A stretch of DNA of 64,000 nt from Butyrivibrio sp. GTDB lineage: Bacteria > Bacillota > Clostridia > Lachnospirales > Lachnospiraceae. The notes beneath the pieces were generated by a model that searched no databases, was not told the origin of the DNA, and worked only from the letters and a program-made list of their open reading frames with translations. The stretch spans positions 62,001-126,000 of the forward strand of contig SVGC01000007.1 of NCBI GenBank assembly GCA_015056495.1, given 5' to 3'. This document shows positions 52,836 through 62,479 of this stretch, one piece after another. Each line of letters opens with the position of its first letter. Within the stretch, counting starts at the first letter, position 1. The position numbers and the translations under genes are program-made.

Positions 52836-54131
52836 TTATATATTCTTAACCGCTTCAAATCCCTGTTCAAGATCCCAGATGATATCGTCGATATGCTCTG
52901 TTCCAATTGAAAGTCTGATTGTATTCTGGTAGATTCCAGCTTCCTCAAGCTGCTCAGGGCTCATCTCAGCATGTGTTGTGTCATATGGATGAATTACAAG
53001 GCTCTTAACATCTGCCACGTTGGCAAGAAGTGAGAATACCTTGAGTCCATCGATAAATGCGTAGGCCTCTTTCTGTCCTCCCTTGATGTTAAATGTGAAA
53101 ATAGAAGCTCCGCCATTTGGGAAATACTTTTTATACAGCTCATGATCAGGATGATCTGGCAGTGATGGGTGGTTTACCTTCTCAACCAGTGGGTGGTTTG
53201 CGAGGAATTCAACTACTTTTGCTGTATTCTCTGCATGTCTGTCCAGTCTGAGTGATAATGTCTCAAGTCCCTGTAAAAGTATCCAGGCACTGATAGGTGC
53301 AAGTGTCGCACCTGTATCTCTGAGCAGGATAGCTCTGATATATGTTACAAATGCTGCAGGTCCTGCTGCATCAACAAATGATACTCCATGGTAGCTTGCG
53401 TTTGGCTCTGTAAACTGTGGGAACTTGCCGGATGCTTTCCAGTCAAATTTGCCGCTGTCTACAATGATTCCACCAAGAGTTGTTCCATGACCGCCGATGA
53501 ACTTGGTAGCTGAATGAACAACAATATCTGCACCATGTTCAATTGGTCTGATGAGATATGGTGTTCCAAAGGTGTTATCGATGACTAGCGGAATACTGTG
53601 CTTATGAGCAAGTTCTGCTAGTGTATCGATATCTGGAATGTCCGAATGAGGATTTCCAAGTGTTTCAATAAAAATGGCTTTTGTCTTATCGTTGATGGCG
53701 TTTTCAACTTCAGAAAGGTCATGTATGTTAACAAATGTTGTATTGATTCCGTATCCAGGAAGTGTCTGATCAAGGAGGTTGTAACTTCCTCCGTAGATGG
53801 TCTTCTGTGCCACTACATTGTCGCCAGCCTTGGCAAGGGCAAGTATTGCATATGTTACTGCAGCTGCACCTGCGGCTACTGCCAGGGCTGCAACACCACC
53901 TTCAAGTGCTGCTACTCTCTCTTCCAGAACACCCTGTGTTGAATTGGTAAGTCTTCCGTAGATATTTCCTGCATCTCTGAGATTAAATCTGTCTGCAGCG
54001 TGCTGTGCACTATGGAATACATATGATGTTGTCTGATAAATTGGTACTGCTCTTGAATCTGTTGCAATGTCTGCCTGTTCCTGTCCTACGTGTAACTGTT
54101 TTGTTTCAAATTTAAATTCATGTTCGCTCAT
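52836..54131 (-). CDS. metY: O-acetylhomoserine sulfhydrylase
   Basis: This 431-residue PLP enzyme makes homocysteine from O-acetylhomoserine and sulfide. It starts MSEHEFKFETKQLHVGQ and shows SYVFHSAQHAADRFNL, GNIYGRLTNSTQGVLEERVAALEGG, VIDNTFGTPYLIRPIEHGADIV and HSATKFIGGHGT with the PLP lysine. Length and motifs fit MetY better than the shorter MetB/MetC proteins. GGAGG stands 8 nt before the ATG at 54131; a TTG at 54146 is in frame but overlaps the ribosome binding site. Confidence 0.9.
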   Translation of the reverse strand: MSEHEFKFETKQLHVGQEQADIATDSRAVPIYQTTSYVFHSAQHAADRFNLRDAGNIYGRLTNSTQGVLEERVAALEGGVAALAVAAGAAAVTYAILALAKAGDNVVAQKTIYGGSYNLLDQTLPGYGINTTFVNIHDLSEVENAINDKTKAIFIETLGNPHSDIPDIDTLAELAHKHSIPLVIDNTFGTPYLIRPIEHGADIVVHSATKFIGGHGTTLGGIIVDSGKFDWKASGKFPQFTEPNASYHGVSFVDAAGPAAFVTYIRAILLRDTGATLAPISAWILLQGLETLSLRLDRHAENTAKVVEFLANHPLVEKVNHPSLPDHPDHELYKKYFPNGGASIFTFNIKGGQKEAYAFIDGLKVFSLLANVADVKSLVIHPYDTTHAEMSPEQLEEAGIYQNTIRLSIGTEHIDDIIWDLEQGFEAVKNI

Positions 54132-54237
54132 AGTGCGTTCCTCCAATATCTAAAGTATCATTCCAACCGGTTGTTTGCTCTTGTTTTGTTTTGATGAACT
54201 TAATTTACACCAATTTGGAAGGCTTGTATAATTCATA

Positions 54238-54277
54238 AAAAATAGAGTTGGTTATAGGTTTGTTCTATAACCAACTC
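54238..54277 (-). terminator. terminator after the acyltransferase gene
   Basis: On the minus strand GAGTTGGTTATAG (54277-54265) and CTATAACCAACTC (54257-54245) form a 13-bp stem with a 7-nt loop, followed by a T-rich run. It also isolates the metY promoter region from readthrough. Confidence 0.85.
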
Positions 54278-54337
54278 CACTTTTCTATTTATCTATAATT
54301 TACTGTTTTATTCAAAAATCATATGATACGCAGAATA

Positions 54338-55345
54338 TCAGGCCTTTTTGACACTAATCATCATGCGCTGATCACGTATGAACTTATATCCATACGCTAT
54401 AATAGAAATAAGTACTATGTTGACCAAACAATTAAAGTACCATCTTTCTGCCAATTCATTGATCTCAGCTGAATAGACATTTATTGCATAGTTAAATCCC
54501 ATGGCGATCATGGTATTTTGGCCAAAAAACTTAAGTACAGCGCATTTAGTCACATAGTTTTTAAAAAACCACAGGATGCAGACGGTCATTGCAATGCTGC
54601 CAATAATAAATAGCATCGGATATTTTCCATAATTGCCCAGATTCATGTCTGTTTTGCTATTTTCCAGCGCACATACAACGTATATCACAAATAAAAGAGG
54701 CATCATAAATCCGCCCCTCAGCTGATCCAGACGGAAGGAGTACTTTTTTATATAAACTCCTGCAACCATGAAACTCGCCCCGATCAGAGCAATTCCTATA
54801 TGCCAGGGCAAAAGGTCTGCTTTGAGTATGTTGAGACCTATATTAACCAGCCATGCTAAAGAAAGAGCTGCCAGCTTGTATTCAGCTTTTTTTAACTTAA
54901 AGATAAGATATACAAATATAGTGCTTAAAAAGATGCAAGGCAGGAACCACAATGGTGTTGAAGTCCCCATCCGCGCTCTGGTGCTGTAGGAGTACATGTT
55001 CCAATATAGGCTCCGCGCTATATTATATATAATGACCTTCTTTGGGACATTGTTTATAAACTCGTTAATGACCTGCATTGCGATATTTATCATGCACAAC
55101 ACGAAATATGGTATCATATATGCCTTAAATTTGGCCTTTATAAGGGCTTTTGATCCTCTTGCCTCCCATTTCTCAGGATCGTACAAATAGCCCGATAAAA
55201 TAAAGAAAAACGGCATATGAAAGGCATATATCAATTGCGTTAGCAGCTTAGGTGCTCCTGAATGTCCAAGGAGCATCAGCAGTATCACCAAACCTCTTGA
55301 TATATCAATATATTCTTCTCTTTTTTTCTTTTCATTGTAAAACAT
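54338..55345 (-). CDS. acyltransferase-3 family membrane protein
   Basis: This 335-residue protein has about ten hydrophobic segments and the N-terminal EEYIDISRGLVILLMLLGHSG, in which the His belongs to the family's catalytic site. FHMPFFFILSGYLYDPEKW follows. Such proteins O-acetylate or O-acylate cell-surface polysaccharides or other extracytoplasmic acceptors. No glycan genes are adjacent. The ribosome binding site is weak and the ATG at 55345 is the best start visible. It is flanked by terminators and appears monocistronic. Confidence 0.87.
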   Translation of the reverse strand: MFYNEKKKREEYIDISRGLVILLMLLGHSGAPKLLTQLIYAFHMPFFFILSGYLYDPEKWEARGSKALIKAKFKAYMIPYFVLCMINIAMQVINEFINNVPKKVIIYNIARSLYWNMYSYSTRARMGTSTPLWFLPCIFLSTIFVYLIFKLKKAEYKLAALSLAWLVNIGLNILKADLLPWHIGIALIGASFMVAGVYIKKYSFRLDQLRGGFMMPLLFVIYVVCALENSKTDMNLGNYGKYPMLFIIGSIAMTVCILWFFKNYVTKCAVLKFFGQNTMIAMGFNYAINVYSAEINELAERWYFNCLVNIVLISIIAYGYKFIRDQRMMISVKKA

Positions 55346-55369
55346 ACAAAAAATAGACTATCACTTTTA

Positions 55370-55425
55370 AATCAAAAAAACAAATCCCATAAAACAGACT
55401 TTTCCAGCCGGTTCTACGGGATTTG
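55370..55425 (-). terminator. terminator after the chemoreceptor gene
   Basis: CAAATCCC (55425-55418 on the minus strand) pairs with GGGATTTG (55388-55381), with a 29-nt loop containing further weak pairing, followed by seven T. It lies about 55 nt after the gene end. Confidence 0.7.
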
Positions 55426-55481
55426 CGATTTTTTTTACCTATATTGCCTTAGCAATTTCAACTGATCTATTCTGGCAGTTA

Positions 55482-57284
55482 TCAGATATTTGCAAAACGC
55501 TTTGTACTATCGTTAAGTCTCTCTGTAACACTATTATTAGACTCAACTGCAGAGCTGATACCTGTGATCTCATCAACGATGTCCTGAGCATTTTCAGCTG
55601 ACTGGTTGATAGCATCTGAAGCTTCCTGCACAGAATCTGAAATAGACATAACTGAACTGGACATTTCAGCCATTATGCTATTGAGGTTCTGAGTCTGCTC
55701 TGAGATACCGTCCAGCATCTCATTGATAAATCTGGCTGTTTCTTCATATTTTTCACCAGTATCAACGAATGCATCATAATCACTAAGTACTGTTGTATTG
55801 ATGAAATCAAGCACCTGCATAGCATTGTCTGCAAGAGATTTAACAGCTGCTGTCACTTCATTACTGATATTCTGGATATTTCCAGCAGTCTGACGTGAAT
55901 TTTCAGCAAGGGCACTGATCTCTTCTGCTACAACTGCAAATCCTTTTCCTGCCTCACCAGCTCTTGCAGCTTCAATTGAAGCATTAAGTGCAAGAAGGTT
56001 GGTCTGAGATGCTATATCAAGGATTACATTTGTAAGCTCGTTGATCTGTGCAACTTTTTCACTATCTTTAACTGACTGCTCAAGTACCCCAGAGAGTTCT
56101 TCCATTCTTGATCCGGTGTTGTCTTTCTTGTTCTGAGCATCATTTTTGATCTCGATAGCCTCTGCTCTGATTTCCTCAGCCTTGGCAGTACCATCTTCTA
56201 CGCCATTATTGATATTTCCTGTTGCATTATTGACATCATCCAGCTTGCTGTTCATTACCTGCGCTGTTTCTGATACATTCTGCATGCTTGCAGATAACTC
56301 TTCCAATGCAGCAGATGTATTTGTAATATTATCACTTGCCTTCTCTACCATGCCTGTCATGTTTTCAGCAGAATCTGATAATGTTTCGCTTCCATCTTTT
56401 ACATCTCTAAGTATTCCCTGTAATGTCTCAATGAAATGATTAAATCCATCCTTGATATGTACAAGTTCTGATGAAGTCTTAGTTGTAACTCTTACCGTCA
56501 GATCACCCTTACCATTATTGATATCTCTGATAATGTCATTGATCTCATCAGCTATCTGATTAACCTTACGGCCTACTGTACGGTTATTCCAGATAAGGAA
56601 CGCTATTATGCTCACAACGTATACTATTACCATGATGTTAACAACTCTTACAGCAGAATTTGCACTTGCCTGAACCCTTTGCTGAGCACCATCTTCAAGA
56701 ACCTTTAATTCTGCATTGAGTATTTCCAACTGTTCTTTCATTGTAGCAAGCTGTGTTGAAGCATCTCCGTATACTACGCCTACAATTGTATTAACATCGT
56801 TGGTCTGTGTAGCGGTCACAACGTTTTTATAACCCTGACTGTATCCTGCAAAGTTCTCCTGTAATAACTGGATTGCATCCTTTGCTTCCTGATTTTCAGA
56901 TATAGCTGATATGATCGTACTCATCTCTGTACAGGCTGCATCCATTTCAGTCAGACATGTATTCATCTCTGTAACTTTAGTTTCAAGCTGTCCGATTGAA
57001 ACAATTGTGTCATACATAGATGCAAGCGCAAAACCATCATTATCAAGTATTCGCATGTCTACTTCAAATACTCTTATGTCTTCCATGACTGTCTCTATTG
57101 TCTGTGTGGTCTGAATTGAAGTCTTGGTTATACTCATGACCTGAGTTGTAATTATTGCAATAGATACAATATAAATCACAAGAAGAGCTGCATAGGTCAT
57201 GGCACTCATACCTGTAACTGTCTTAAAGAAATTAATCTTTTTAAATCCTGCGCTACTTGTTTGTCTTTGTTCACTGTTTGCCAT
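55482..57284 (-). CDS. methyl-accepting chemotaxis protein
   Basis: This 600-residue receptor has its first membrane helix at about 30-52 and an extracytoplasmic four-helix-like sensor (about 55-205). A second helix lies at about 210-232, followed by HAMP-like and long coiled-coil regions. The signalling tip [40 protein letters not shown] is near residue 430. AAGGAG precedes the ATG at 57284; a start at 57326 adds 14 residues without a ribosome binding site. The ligand is unknown. It is next to a c-di-GMP gene, so both may set motility. Confidence 0.92.
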   Translation of the reverse strand: MANSEQRQTSSAGFKKINFFKTVTGMSAMTYAALLVIYIVSIAIITTQVMSITKTSIQTTQTIETVMEDIRVFEVDMRILDNDGFALASMYDTIVSIGQLETKVTEMNTCLTEMDAACTEMSTIISAISENQEAKDAIQLLQENFAGYSQGYKNVVTATQTNDVNTIVGVVYGDASTQLATMKEQLEILNAELKVLEDGAQQRVQASANSAVRVVNIMVIVYVVSIIAFLIWNNRTVGRKVNQIADEINDIIRDINNGKGDLTVRVTTKTSSELVHIKDGFNHFIETLQGILRDVKDGSETLSDSAENMTGMVEKASDNITNTSAALEELSASMQNVSETAQVMNSKLDDVNNATGNINNGVEDGTAKAEEIRAEAIEIKNDAQNKKDNTGSRMEELSGVLEQSVKDSEKVAQINELTNVILDIASQTNLLALNASIEAARAGEAGKGFAVVAEEISALAENSRQTAGNIQNISNEVTAAVKSLADNAMQVLDFINTTVLSDYDAFVDTGEKYEETARFINEMLDGISEQTQNLNSIMAEMSSSVMSISDSVQEASDAINQSAENAQDIVDEITGISSAVESNNSVTERLNDSTKRFANI

Positions 57285-57396
57285 CTTATGTCTCCTTCTT
57301 TTATAAATAAAAATCACGATACACATTTATTTTAGCGCAGTGAACGTTTTATAGTATATAGGTTTATGTTTATTTAATAATACTTTTTTCCATAGT

Positions 57397-59739
57397 TTAT
57401 AAATTATGTTTTAACCATAAATCTTCAAATTCCTCAGCCGGTATCGGTCTTCCAAAATAGTATCCCTGAATCTGCTGGCACCCCAGTTCAACCAGAATAT
57501 CCAACTGTTCCTTTGACTCAACACCTTCCGCTATGGTTGCCAGCTCCATTCCTTTGGCCATGCTGATTATGGCTCCTACTATGACTTTGGCATGATTATT
57601 GGATGCCAGGTCATCTATGAGCTCTTTTGCTATCTTGATCCTGTCAAAAGAAAAGTTCAGCATATTTGAAAATGCGGCGTATCCGGTACCGAAGTCATCT
57701 ACTGAAAAAGATACTCCGGCCTCTTTTAATCTCTCTATTGTCCTGTTATTTTTCTCGTTTCCGTTAAGAGCTATTCCTTCTGTAATCTCAATATCAACCC
57801 ATTCCGGATGCACTTTGGCAAGCTTCATGGAATTGACAAAACGGTCAACAAAGGAATCTTCCTGCATCTGTATTGGAGAAACGTTTATTCCTACAGTCAG
57901 ATTTTTGCCATATTCTTCATTCCAGGTATTGATCTGTTTCAAAGACTGAAGGCTGATCCACTGTCCAAGACTGGACATTACGCCCACTTCTTCAGCTATT
58001 GGTATGAATTCAGCAGGTGATATAAAGCCCAGATCACGATCCACCCATCTGACAAGGGCTTCCATGCCTATGAGCTTACCTGTTTTGGCATCAACCTGCG
58101 GCTGATAATACATGAAAAAGTCTTTATCAAAATCTGCCTGATGCAGCTTTTGTTCCAAAGTCAATTTTCTCTGTATCTTTGGCATATTATCAGCATTGAA
58201 AAACGCATAAGCTGATTCCTTACCATTGTGTTTAATGGTGTTTTTGGCTGATTCTGCGTAATTGAGCAGTTTTTCCAGACTGTTGGTATTTTCAGGATAG
58301 ATTGCAATTCCGATTGAAACATCGATCTGAATATTGCCACTTCCTGTCTCAATAGGCTCTTCAAATGTCGCTATCAAAGAATCCGCCAAGGCCTCTACAT
58401 CACAATTTGTGCCTTTATCGCAATACGCCACTAAAAACTGGTCTCCACCAAATCTAAATATCTCTATATTTTCATCCTGGAGATTCTTAAGTCTCTCGGC
58501 TATCTGCATCAGCACCTGATCTCCAGCTGTATGTCCGTATGTATCATTGATGACCTTAAAATAATTAACATCCAGCGAATAGAGTATGATCCTTCTGTTT
58601 TTATAATTTTTTGCTTCTTTACTGTATGTTTTCCAATAACTGCGATTATGAAGCCCTGTCAGCATGTCTCTTGTTGTAGCATCTTCCAGCTTGGCATTCA
58701 CGTTGGACAATTCTTTTTGCTGTATGGCAACTTTGTTTTGCAGTTCTTCTTTTTCTCTTTTTTGGTGTGCAATGAGCTTCTTATTCAGGTCATTGACCTG
58801 TACAACCTTGATGACCAGGAAATATGCAATGGTAGATATGAACAATATCAGGAAATTACTCTCTCTCATGGCTCCTGCCACAAAGAGCAACAGTCCAAAT
58901 ACAAACATAACAGTTGATACGACAATTCCCAGACTTGCGTCTCTTTGTGTATAATCAGTTTTTTCTTTGAAAATACCAGATTCTGAATACTTATTGGCAA
59001 ATGCAAAGCCCATTAAAACAAGGCTCACCAAAAACAACGTGTCTACTACAGTTGAATCTGCTTCGATTCCTGCCGCATCGATATATGTATAGCGGATGTC
59101 CAAAAGGCCATATATAGCCAGGCTTACCAATATGCAGATGCTTGTAAGTGTCTGTTTTTCAACACCTTTTTCCACGACTATCATCAGCATCAGCACAAGT
59201 ATAAGCATTGCTACAAATATGTTTATGACATTTTTCAATTGTAATAATTTGATATTAAAATTCCTGTGCAGAAAGGCACCGAAAACAGACGTAGTAATGA
59301 CATATACGCCAACAGAGTATAAAAAGGCATTTACAGTCAGACTTATCTTACTTTCGTTTTTATATTCAACCCAGATAAAAGATAGGATTCCGATAAGATA
59401 AACATAACTGGTATTTTCATACATACTAACTGATAGTTGGTCTATGATATCGACTTCACATATGCCCTCATAGTACAAGCCATAAAAGAAGTCTCCGAGA
59501 AACCAGAATAAAGCGCCCGAAGCCAGGAATAAAATGCTCAATCTGTATTTCTTATTTATGCCGGCTACTGAGAAAATAGTGAGCATTACTGCCACACAGC
59601 ATAGGGGCGAAAAAATGTCTGCTACAATATAAACTTCCGCGTTGATGCATATCATATAGCCTAAAAGACATATGACTGCTATGAGCATCAATACTTTTCT
59701 GATGTTCCTATACAATACACCGTCAGCTGTAGCTTTCAT
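57397..59739 (-). CDS. GGDEF-EAL protein, probable c-di-GMP phosphodiesterase with degenerate GGDEF
   Basis: This is a 780-residue membrane protein. About nine hydrophobic segments fill residues 15-315. A coiled coil (about 320-355) and the GGDEF domain follow, with LDVNYFKVINDTYGHTAGD and RFGGDQF instead of GGDEF/GGEEF. The EAL domain (about 525-775) has MEALVRW, INVSPIQMQ, EITEG, DDFGTGY, IAEGVES and GYYFGRPIPAEEF, so its catalytic residues look complete. Cleavage of c-di-GMP is likely. The Gln in GGDQF suggests the cyclase is inactive and may bind GTP for regulation, which is inferred. GAGGGG fits the ATG at 59739; TTG 59760 and ATG 59745 are less likely. Confidence 0.9.
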   Translation of the reverse strand: MKATADGVLYRNIRKVLMLIAVICLLGYMICINAEVYIVADIFSPLCCVAVMLTIFSVAGINKKYRLSILFLASGALFWFLGDFFYGLYYEGICEVDIIDQLSVSMYENTSYVYLIGILSFIWVEYKNESKISLTVNAFLYSVGVYVITTSVFGAFLHRNFNIKLLQLKNVINIFVAMLILVLMLMIVVEKGVEKQTLTSICILVSLAIYGLLDIRYTYIDAAGIEADSTVVDTLFLVSLVLMGFAFANKYSESGIFKEKTDYTQRDASLGIVVSTVMFVFGLLLFVAGAMRESNFLILFISTIAYFLVIKVVQVNDLNKKLIAHQKREKEELQNKVAIQQKELSNVNAKLEDATTRDMLTGLHNRSYWKTYSKEAKNYKNRRIILYSLDVNYFKVINDTYGHTAGDQVLMQIAERLKNLQDENIEIFRFGGDQFLVAYCDKGTNCDVEALADSLIATFEEPIETGSGNIQIDVSIGIAIYPENTNSLEKLLNYAESAKNTIKHNGKESAYAFFNADNMPKIQRKLTLEQKLHQADFDKDFFMYYQPQVDAKTGKLIGMEALVRWVDRDLGFISPAEFIPIAEEVGVMSSLGQWISLQSLKQINTWNEEYGKNLTVGINVSPIQMQEDSFVDRFVNSMKLAKVHPEWVDIEITEGIALNGNEKNNRTIERLKEAGVSFSVDDFGTGYAAFSNMLNFSFDRIKIAKELIDDLASNNHAKVIVGAIISMAKGMELATIAEGVESKEQLDILVELGCQQIQGYYFGRPIPAEEFEDLWLKHNL

Positions 59740-59772
59740 AGGCATCCCCTCATGAGACAATAGGGAGTCAGA

Positions 59773-59826
59773 GGGGACGTATCAAATTGACTCATTGTGC
59801 ACAATGAGTCAATTTGATACGTCCCC
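59773..59826. repeat. 54-nt perfect palindrome, REP/RAYT-type repeat
   Basis: GGGGACGTATCAAATTGACTCATTGTG is followed directly by its exact reverse complement. Outside it, GAGTCA and TGACTC, then CAATAG and CTATTG, extend the symmetry imperfectly to 59758-59845. There is no T-run on either side, so it is not an ordinary terminator. One arm recurs at 40664-40687. The GGGGAC ends resemble repeats mobilised by REP-associated tyrosine transposases; no transposase is in the window. It lies between the GGDEF-EAL start and the nadE end. Confidence 0.85.
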
Positions 59827-59859
59827 GGTGACTCATATTCTATTGTATTTTACCATATT

Positions 59860-60597
59860 TTATAATTCAAAATGTGGCATAAGCTCGAGTTTATGAAGGT
59901 TTAATAAATGCATTCTATCTATTTTAGATTTTGTTGCCTCATCCTCGCAGATTCCTGTAGCAATGTACTTATCAAGAGTATCATATGTAAAACCGATCTT
60001 GTCTTCGTCAGTGAGGCCGCACAGACCATCTGATGGTTTCTTGTGAACCAGATTAGCCGGAAGTCCAAGATAATCGCCTATCTGTCTGACTTCCTCTACC
60101 AGAAATCCTGCCAGCAGTGATACATCTCCTGCACTATCACCAAATTTAGTGCTATATCCAATATAGTCTTCTGATCTGTTGCAGGTATTTATGACTCTTC
60201 CGCCTTCCTTCAGTCCCTGTGCTACTGCATAAAGTGTCGTCATACGTACTCTTGGAGGGATATTGATCCTGACATCATCAGTGATTTCACTTCCACCCTC
60301 TGTAAGGTTGTTTATAAGTGCTTTGGTGGTATCCCCTATGTTGACGATCTTGTGTTCAATGCCTGTAACTTCCACAACCTGTTTGGCATCATCTATATCT
60401 GCCTGTTCTCCATTAGGCATAAGCACACCTACTACTCTGTCTGGTCCAAGTGCTTTTGCAAGAAGTGCTGCAGTAACAGTTGAATCTTTACCACCTGATA
60501 TTCCAAGTACTGCTTTGCAATTCTTTCCATTTTTTTCAAAATAATCCTGAGTCCATTTGATCAGCTCGTTAACGGTCTTCTCTACGTCTTTTAGCAT
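59860..60597 (-). CDS. nadE: NAD synthase, ammonia-dependent
   Basis: This 245-residue enzyme converts nicotinate adenine dinucleotide to NAD with ATP and ammonia. It has the PP-loop GISGGKDSTV (residues 33-42), MPNGEQADIDDA, CNRSEDYIGYSTKFGDSAGD and KKPSDGLCGLTDEDKIGFTY. It lacks the glutaminase domain of long NadE proteins, so ammonia is the nitrogen donor. It is the last gene of the NAD salvage operon, 27 nt after pncB. Confidence 0.93.
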   Translation of the reverse strand: MLKDVEKTVNELIKWTQDYFEKNGKNCKAVLGISGGKDSTVTAALLAKALGPDRVVGVLMPNGEQADIDDAKQVVEVTGIEHKIVNIGDTTKALINNLTEGGSEITDDVRINIPPRVRMTTLYAVAQGLKEGGRVINTCNRSEDYIGYSTKFGDSAGDVSLLAGFLVEEVRQIGDYLGLPANLVHKKPSDGLCGLTDEDKIGFTYDTLDKYIATGICEDEATKSKIDRMHLLNLHKLELMPHFEL

Positions 60598-60624
60598 ATT
60601 CTCATCCTCTTTTCATGTATTTGA

Positions 60625-61827
60625 TCATTCGTGATTCATACGCCAGTCAATACATCTCTGCAGATAATCTACATAATCAGGGTTCTTGCACATTCCTTTT
60701 CCTGCAACATCTGATATCTTGGCAACGTCCTGTCCGTTACATTCTGTTGTCTTCATTACGATATTGAGGGCAGGAACCTTGGTATCATTGGCAATATATG
60801 TGCCGATACCAAATGCAACCTTTGCTCTTCCTTTAAAATACTCATTGATCTTGTGTGCTCTTTCAAAATCAAGGCTGTCGCTGAAGAGGAGTGTCTTGGT
60901 AGTGGCATCAAGTCCCAGCTTGTCATAATGTGCTATCATCTTGTCGCCCCATTCCATTGGATCTCCGCTATCATGACGTACGCCGCTAAAGAGTGTTGCA
61001 TAAGTGAGCTGGAAGTCTCTCAGGAAGCAGTCTGTAGTAATTGCATCTGTAAGAGCAGTTCCGTTTAATACGCCATACTCTTTTACCCATGCATCAAGTG
61101 CATACCAGTTGGAATATGCAGGATTGTGCTTGTGATTACCCTGGCCAACGCACATGATCCATTCGTGTGCCATTGTGCCAACAGGCTTAAGGCCATGTTT
61201 TTTAGCAAGATAAACATTTGAAGTTCCTACAAAAAGTGATCCGTCCAGATGTGCCTTTTTGAGCTCAATAACAGCCAGTTCCTGGGCCTGAGCTGATAAT
61301 CTTCTTCTGATACCAAATTCAGAAAATGCTCCAATCTTGTACTTACCTGTTACAAGCCAGTTGACCTTTTCCTGGAGTTTTTCCTTAAAGCTCTCGTAGA
61401 GATCGTCGTAGTCGTACTGCATTCTGAAATAAACTTCGTTTACGATTGCAAGAGTTGGAATCTCATACATTGATGTGTTGAGCCATGTACCCTTAGTCTC
61501 AATAAACAGGCCACATTCAGCATCTGTAGTGATCGTATATTCCTCAAATCTTGGGTGCCAGAGTCTTAAGAAATCTACATAAGAACGCTGGAACCATGTG
61601 ATGCTGCTGAGGTATTCAAGCTCATCCTCTGTGAACTGCAATTCGCAGTAGAGTTTTATCTGTCTCTTGATCTCTTCTACCATTTCTTCTGTGAAATGAA
61701 CATCTTTATTACGACATTTGAATGACCATGTTGTTGTGTAGCTTGGGAACTGATGATATATAGCCTGTCCCATTGAAAATTTGTAAAGATCTGTTTCTAA
61801 AAGACTTGTGATTATCTGATTTAGCAT
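60625..61827 (-). CDS. pncB: nicotinate phosphoribosyltransferase
   Basis: This 400-residue enzyme makes nicotinate mononucleotide from nicotinate and PRPP. It shows LLETDLYKFSMGQAIYHQFP at the N-terminus, FGIRRRLSAQAQ, GTSNVYLAKKHGLKPVGTMAHEW and the GVRHDSGDP motif with the histidine that is phosphorylated in the family. It receives nicotinate from PncA and passes product to NadD, both encoded upstream in the same operon. The gap to nadD is 34 nt. Confidence 0.94.
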   Translation of the reverse strand: MLNQIITSLLETDLYKFSMGQAIYHQFPSYTTTWSFKCRNKDVHFTEEMVEEIKRQIKLYCELQFTEDELEYLSSITWFQRSYVDFLRLWHPRFEEYTITTDAECGLFIETKGTWLNTSMYEIPTLAIVNEVYFRMQYDYDDLYESFKEKLQEKVNWLVTGKYKIGAFSEFGIRRRLSAQAQELAVIELKKAHLDGSLFVGTSNVYLAKKHGLKPVGTMAHEWIMCVGQGNHKHNPAYSNWYALDAWVKEYGVLNGTALTDAITTDCFLRDFQLTYATLFSGVRHDSGDPMEWGDKMIAHYDKLGLDATTKTLLFSDSLDFERAHKINEYFKGRAKVAFGIGTYIANDTKVPALNIVMKTTECNGQDVAKISDVAGKGMCKNPDYVDYLQRCIDWRMNHE

Positions 61828-61861
61828 AGTTTTTCCCCTTAAACCTTTTTGATTTTATTTT

Positions 61862-62479
61862 TTATTCCTGATCATATAGTTTATGATCCAAAATGTACTG
61901 CTTAACTGATTCCGGAACCTGCGACAGATCCTGGTCTGTAGCATTCCTGATCATTGTGGAAGAAATATCCTCTCCATGGTATTGTGAAAAATATATTTCG
62001 GCCCCGTATTTTTCTTCCAAAAATCGCTTTTTAGCCTCTACTTCTGATAAAGTGTCATTACCCCTTACGATCACAATAAAAGCTATCTTCTGAAGCAATT
62101 TTGCAGGATTTTTCCAGGTATCTATCCCGAAGAGTATATCGCTTCCGCATATCCAATATAATTTAGCCCCAGGATACTCTTTTTGAAAAAAATCGATAGT
62201 GTTTACTGTATAATTTGGCTTGGTACTTGAGCTCTCAATCGTAGATATTTCCAGGTTGAGGTCCAGATCCGCAACTGCAGCCTCCAGCATTTTGATCCTA
62301 TGCTCTGCCGCAGTTATAAGCCTGCCTTTTCGTTCTTTCTGATAAGGATGCCCTGTTGGTATGATGATGAGCTTATCCAGTTCAAATTCCCTGTATGCAC
62401 TTACCATCATATTGATGTGTCCCTTGTGGACCGGATCAAAGGTTCCTCCGAATAGTCCGATTTTTTGGTTTATCTCCAT
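61862..62479 (-). CDS. nadD: nicotinate-nucleotide adenylyltransferase
   Basis: This 205-residue enzyme transfers AMP to nicotinate mononucleotide. It has GLFGGTFDPVHKGHINM (residues 8-24, HxGH nucleotide-binding motif), ICGSDILFGIDTWKNP and ISSTMIRNATDQDLSQVPESVKQYI, the ISSTxIR signature. It overlaps the 3' end of the pncA gene by 10 nt. Here it lies in a salvage operon rather than beside obg or rsfS as in many Firmicutes. Confidence 0.94.
   Translation of the reverse strand: MEINQKIGLFGGTFDPVHKGHINMMVSAYREFELDKLIIIPTGHPYQKERKGRLITAAEHRIKMLEAAVADLDLNLEISTIESSSTKPNYTVNTIDFFQKEYPGAKLYWICGSDILFGIDTWKNPAKLLQKIAFIVIVRGNDTLSEVEAKKRFLEEKYGAEIYFSQYHGEDISSTMIRNATDQDLSQVPESVKQYILDHKLYDQE

Noticed and set aside
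59773..59826. The palindrome as the nadE terminator
   Set aside because: No T-run follows on the minus strand, and the same sequence recurs elsewhere, so a mobile repeat is more likely.
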